From: CAZEFK01 sp964511405
GTDB lineage: Bacteria; Pseudomonadota; Alphaproteobacteria; Elsterales; Elsteraceae
Assembly (NCBI GenBank): GCA_964511405.1
Contig: CAZEFK010000150.1
Location: forward strand, 1-18,111
Direction: 5' to 3'
DNA length: 18,111 nucleotides
Positions 15,848 through 18,111 of this stretch are shown piece after piece. The position numbers were made by a program, and so were the translations under genes. Below the pieces are notes generated by a model. That model was not told where the DNA came from and made no database searches. It saw only the letters and a program-made list of their open reading frames with translations. Within the stretch, counting starts at the first letter, position 1; the number at the start of each line of letters is the position of its first letter.

Positions 15848-16878
15848 CACGGACGGCCGTGGTCCTGATGAACCTGGGCGGTCCCGACCAGCCGGAGGCC
15901 GTTCAGCCGTTCCTGTTCAATCTGTTCCACGACCCCGCCATCCTGCGGGTGCCGCAGCCGCTGCGATGGCTGCTGGCCCGGATGCTGGCGGCCCGGCGCG
16001 CCCCGGTCGCACGCGCGATCTACGACCATCTAGGCGGGGGTTCGCCGTTGCTGGCCAACACCGAAGCCCAGGCGACGGCGCTCTCCCCCGTCCTCGGCTC
16101 GGGCATGCGGGCGTTCATCGCCATGCGCTACTGGCATCCGCGCGCGGCCGAGACCGTCGCTGCCGTGAAGGCCTGGGCGCCGGACCAAGTCGTGCTGCTG
16201 CCGCTCTACCCGCAGTTCTCGACGACCACCACGGCGTCGTCCCTTGCCGAATGGCAGGCAGCCGCTCGCCGCGCCGGACTTACGGCGCCGACCCGCACGG
16301 TCTGCTGCTATCCCGAGAATGCCGGGCTGGTTGCAGCGCTGGTCGGCGGGATCGGCCCGGCCCTGGACGAAGCCCGTCGGGCCGGCCGGCCGCGGCTGCT
16401 GTTCTCCGCCCATGGGCTGCCCAAGCGGGTTGTCGACCGCGGCGATCCCTATCCGGACCAGGTCAAACGGACGGCTGCCGCGGTGGTCGAAGGGCTCCGG
16501 CGCGGCGGCGTCAACGACCTCGACTGGAGCATCGGCTACCAGAGCCGGGTCGGACCGCTCGAGTGGATCGGTCCGTCGACCGATGCCGAGATCGCACGCG
16601 CCGGCGCCGATCGCGTGCCGCTGGTCGTGTGTCCCATCGCGTTCGTGTCCGATCATTCCGAGACGCTGGTCGAGATCGAGGTCGAGTATCGCCGGCTGGC
16701 CGCGCAGCACGGCATGCCGGCCTTCGTCCGCGTGCCGGCGGTCGGTGCCGACCCGCGGTTCATCGCCGGCCTGGCCAGCCTGGTCAGCGCGGCCCTGCAA
16801 TCGGATGCACCCATATGCCCCGCGGCCGGCCACCGGACCTGCCCGGCGGCCGCGACCGGATGTCCGGCAGGGATGTGA
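15844..16878 (+). CDS. hemH: Ferrochelatase, with cysteine-rich C-terminus
   Basis: A 344-residue enzyme that inserts ferrous iron into protoporphyrin IX, the last step of heme synthesis. Seen are VVLMNLGGPDQPEAV near the N-terminus, YDHLGGGSPLL, the catalytic H190 in LLFSAHGLP, SIGYQSRVGPLEWIGPST and E273 in VSDHSETLVEIEVEY. The C-terminal tail holds C325, C333 and C340, and an internal C154-C155 pair lies in RTVCCYPEN. [2Fe-2S] ferrochelatases of Caulobacter and Mycobacterium use one internal and three C-terminal cysteines, so a cluster is likely here (inference). ATG 15844 overlaps the hemE stop. The final stop is at 16876-16878, close to or overlapping the start of hemJ. Confidence 0.95.
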   Translation: MTRTAVVLMNLGGPDQPEAVQPFLFNLFHDPAILRVPQPLRWLLARMLAARRAPVARAIYDHLGGGSPLLANTEAQATALSPVLGSGMRAFIAMRYWHPRAAETVAAVKAWAPDQVVLLPLYPQFSTTTTASSLAEWQAAARRAGLTAPTRTVCCYPENAGLVAALVGGIGPALDEARRAGRPRLLFSAHGLPKRVVDRGDPYPDQVKRTAAAVVEGLRRGGVNDLDWSIGYQSRVGPLEWIGPSTDAEIARAGADRVPLVVCPIAFVSDHSETLVEIEVEYRRLAAQHGMPAFVRVPAVGADPRFIAGLASLVSAALQSDAPICPAAGHRTCPAAATGCPAGM

Positions 16879-16883
16879 CTGCG

Positions 16884-17306
16884 ATGTACTTGTGGCTGAA
16901 GGCCGGACACATTATCTCGGTGATTGCCTGGATGGCAGCGATGCTTTATCTGCCGCGGCTGTTCGTTTATCACGCCCAGGCGCCGGCTGGGTCGGCCCAG
17001 TCCGAGACCTTCAAGGTGATGGAACGGCGGCTGTCGCGGGCAATCATGACGCCGGCGATGATTGCCACCTGGGGCTTCGGAATTGCCCTGGCGGCGACCG
17101 GCGATTGGATGAGCGCCGGATGGCTGCAGGCCAAGTTGGTTCTGGTCCTGGCCATGTCGGCGCTGCACGGGCAGCTGATGCGCTGGCGCCGGGACTTCGC
17201 CATGGATCGCAACAGCCGGTCGGCCGTTTTCTATCGAGTCGTCAACGAAGTGCCGATGGTGCTGTTGATCGGCATCGTCATCCTGGTTGTCACAAAGCCC
17301 TTCTAA
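16884..17306 (+). CDS. hemJ: Protoporphyrinogen IX oxidase, HemJ type
   Basis: A 140-residue inner-membrane protein with about four hydrophobic helices (about 7-27, 54-72, 81-97 and 121-137). HemJ oxidises protoporphyrinogen IX to protoporphyrin IX, the substrate of the ferrochelatase encoded just upstream, and replaces oxygen-dependent HemY in many Alphaproteobacteria. Family features are LWLKAGHIISVIAWM (H9), LYLPRLFVYH (R25, H30), LQAKLVLVL (K84) and NEVPMVLLIGIVI near the end. ATG 16884 is preferred because the protein then begins at the usual family start and AGGGA lies at 16869-16873. In-frame alternatives are GTG 16875, overlapping the hemH stop, and ATG 16860. Tight spacing puts it in the hemE-hemH unit. 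Confidence 0.9.
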   Translation: MYLWLKAGHIISVIAWMAAMLYLPRLFVYHAQAPAGSAQSETFKVMERRLSRAIMTPAMIATWGFGIALAATGDWMSAGWLQAKLVLVLAMSALHGQLMRWRRDFAMDRNSRSAVFYRVVNEVPMVLLIGIVILVVTKPF

Positions 17307-17361
17307 TCCGCCGCACGGGAACGCGGTTGACGGCCGGGGGCCGATGCCGTAAGCGTGTCGC

Positions 17362-17392
17362 GGAGGACGAAAGTCTCGACGGGTCGTCCTTC
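17362..17392 (+). promoter_or_regulatory. Candidate hairpin in the rho leader
   Basis: A 9-bp stem with one G-U pair (GGAGGACGA at 17362-17370 with TCGTCCTTC at 17384-17392) and a 13-base loop lies in the 187-base gap between hemJ and rho, followed by a pyrimidine-rich stretch (17387-17405). There is no T run, so it is not a classic intrinsic terminator. A TTGACG at 17327-17332 could be a -35 element, but no good -10 follows. No small gene was seen in the gap. Rho represses its own leader in Escherichia coli; the same here is only a possibility. Confidence 0.35.
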
Positions 17393-17493
17393 TTCCACCT
17401 CTCCGGGCGTTCGGTACGGCTGACGAAGCCGCTGTCCTGGGCAAGGCGCGTGATGCCGCCCTGCCGGACGCCTCTCAAGCTCATGGCATTCTG

Positions 17494-18111
17494 ATGCATC
17501 TTGAAACGCTGAAGCGCAAAACGCCCGCCGATCTTTTGGCATTCGCCGAAGAACTGGAGATCGAGAACGCAAGCGCCCTGCGCAAGCAGGACATCATGTT
17601 TGCGATCCTCAAGCAGCTCGCCGAAAACGAGGTGCCGATCTTTGGGGACGGCGTGCTGGAGATCCTGCAGGACGGCTTCGGATTCTTGCGTTCGCCGGAA
17701 GCCAATTATCTTCCGGGCCCTGACGACATCTATGTCAGCCCGAGCCAGGTGCGCCGCTTTGGCCTACGGACTGGCGACACCGTCGAAGGACAGATCCGGG
17801 CGCCGAAGGACGGCGAGCGCTACTTCGCGCTGCTCAAGGTCAACAACATCAATTTCGAGGCGCCCGAGAAGGTCCGGCACCGGATCAACTTCGACAACCT
17901 GACGCCGCTCTATCCCGACCGGCGCCTCAAGATCGAAGTCGAGGACCCGACCCGCAAGGACCTGACCACCCGGGTCATCGACTTGATCGCGCCGCTCGGC
18001 AAGGGCCAGCGCGCCTTGATCGTGGCGCCGCCCCGGACCGGTAAGACGGTGATGCTGCAAAACATCGCCCATGCCATCGCCCACAACCATCCCGAGGTCT
18101 ACCTCATCGTG
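17494..18111 (+). CDS. rho: Transcription termination factor Rho, N-terminal 206 residues (3' end outside window)
   Basis: Rho is the hexameric RNA-dependent ATPase helicase that ends transcription of untranslated RNA. The Rho N-terminal helical domain (about 1-48) begins with LKRKTPADLLAFAEEL. The cold-shock-like primary RNA-binding domain follows, with GFGFLRSPEANYLPGPDDIYVS (about 61-82, both RNP motifs). A linker, NLTPLYPDRRL, leads to the ATPase domain, where Walker A is APPRTGKT (178-185). The frame is open to the window edge. No strong Shine-Dalgarno precedes ATG 17494, but the N-terminus matches the family exactly from this Met. No insertion is seen in the RNA-binding domain. Confidence 0.96.
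   Translation, partial: MHLETLKRKTPADLLAFAEELEIENASALRKQDIMFAILKQLAENEVPIFGDGVLEILQDGFGFLRSPEANYLPGPDDIYVSPSQVRRFGLRTGDTVEGQIRAPKDGERYFALLKVNNINFEAPEKVRHRINFDNLTPLYPDRRLKIEVEDPTRKDLTTRVIDLIAPLGKGQRALIVAPPRTGKTVMLQNIAHAIAHNHPEVYLIV

Overview
The window is about 18.1 kb of GC-rich DNA. Gene content, gene order and codon use point to an alphaproteobacterium, most plausibly Rhodospirillales-like; the species cannot be named from the sequence. It shows the conserved alphaproteobacterial replication-origin neighbourhood plus an accessory transport cluster. No tRNA, rRNA, insertion sequence, CRISPR array or phage gene was seen.

Layout. (1) 3-2521: the C-terminal third of a large (180-kDa class) NAD-glutamate dehydrogenase, coupled by a one-base overlap to a threonine-dehydratase-like PLP enzyme. 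(2) 2590-7615: a tightly overlapping five-gene operon with a phytanoyl-CoA-dioxygenase-family enzyme, two dipeptide/oligopeptide-type permeases (one with a long periplasmic insert) and two ATPases. A perfect 11-bp inverted repeat separates it from the convergent gene for a 678-residue family-5 substrate-binding protein (7696-9732, minus). (3) 9819-14370, all minus strand: ccrM (GANTC methyltransferase), rnhB, dnaQ, coaE, a Maf pyrophosphatase and a PEP-synthase/PPDK regulatory protein. (4) 14371-14788: a non-coding region with a cluster of DnaA-box-like sequences, an IHF-like site and a pyrimidine/AT-rich stretch, the probable chromosomal origin. (5) 14789-18111, plus strand: hemE, hemH and hemJ (late heme synthesis), then a leader of about 190 bp and the first 206 codons of rho.

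How it works together. Genes diverge from the candidate origin in both directions, so housekeeping genes on each side run with the replication fork, while the gdh and transporter genes run against it. ccrM lies only about 3.5 kb from the candidate origin and has two GANTC sites just upstream of its start codon, which could couple methyltransferase expression to origin firing. The heme genes form one translationally coupled unit. The transporter operon probably imports an organic (peptide-, opine- or amine-like) substrate that the dioxygenase hydroxylates, but the substrate cannot be read from sequence.

Most of the window is well-known core genome. The parts most worth a second look are the candidate origin, the ccrM leader, the dioxygenase-transporter cluster, the cysteine-rich tail of ferrochelatase and the missing aroE in the maf-coaE block.
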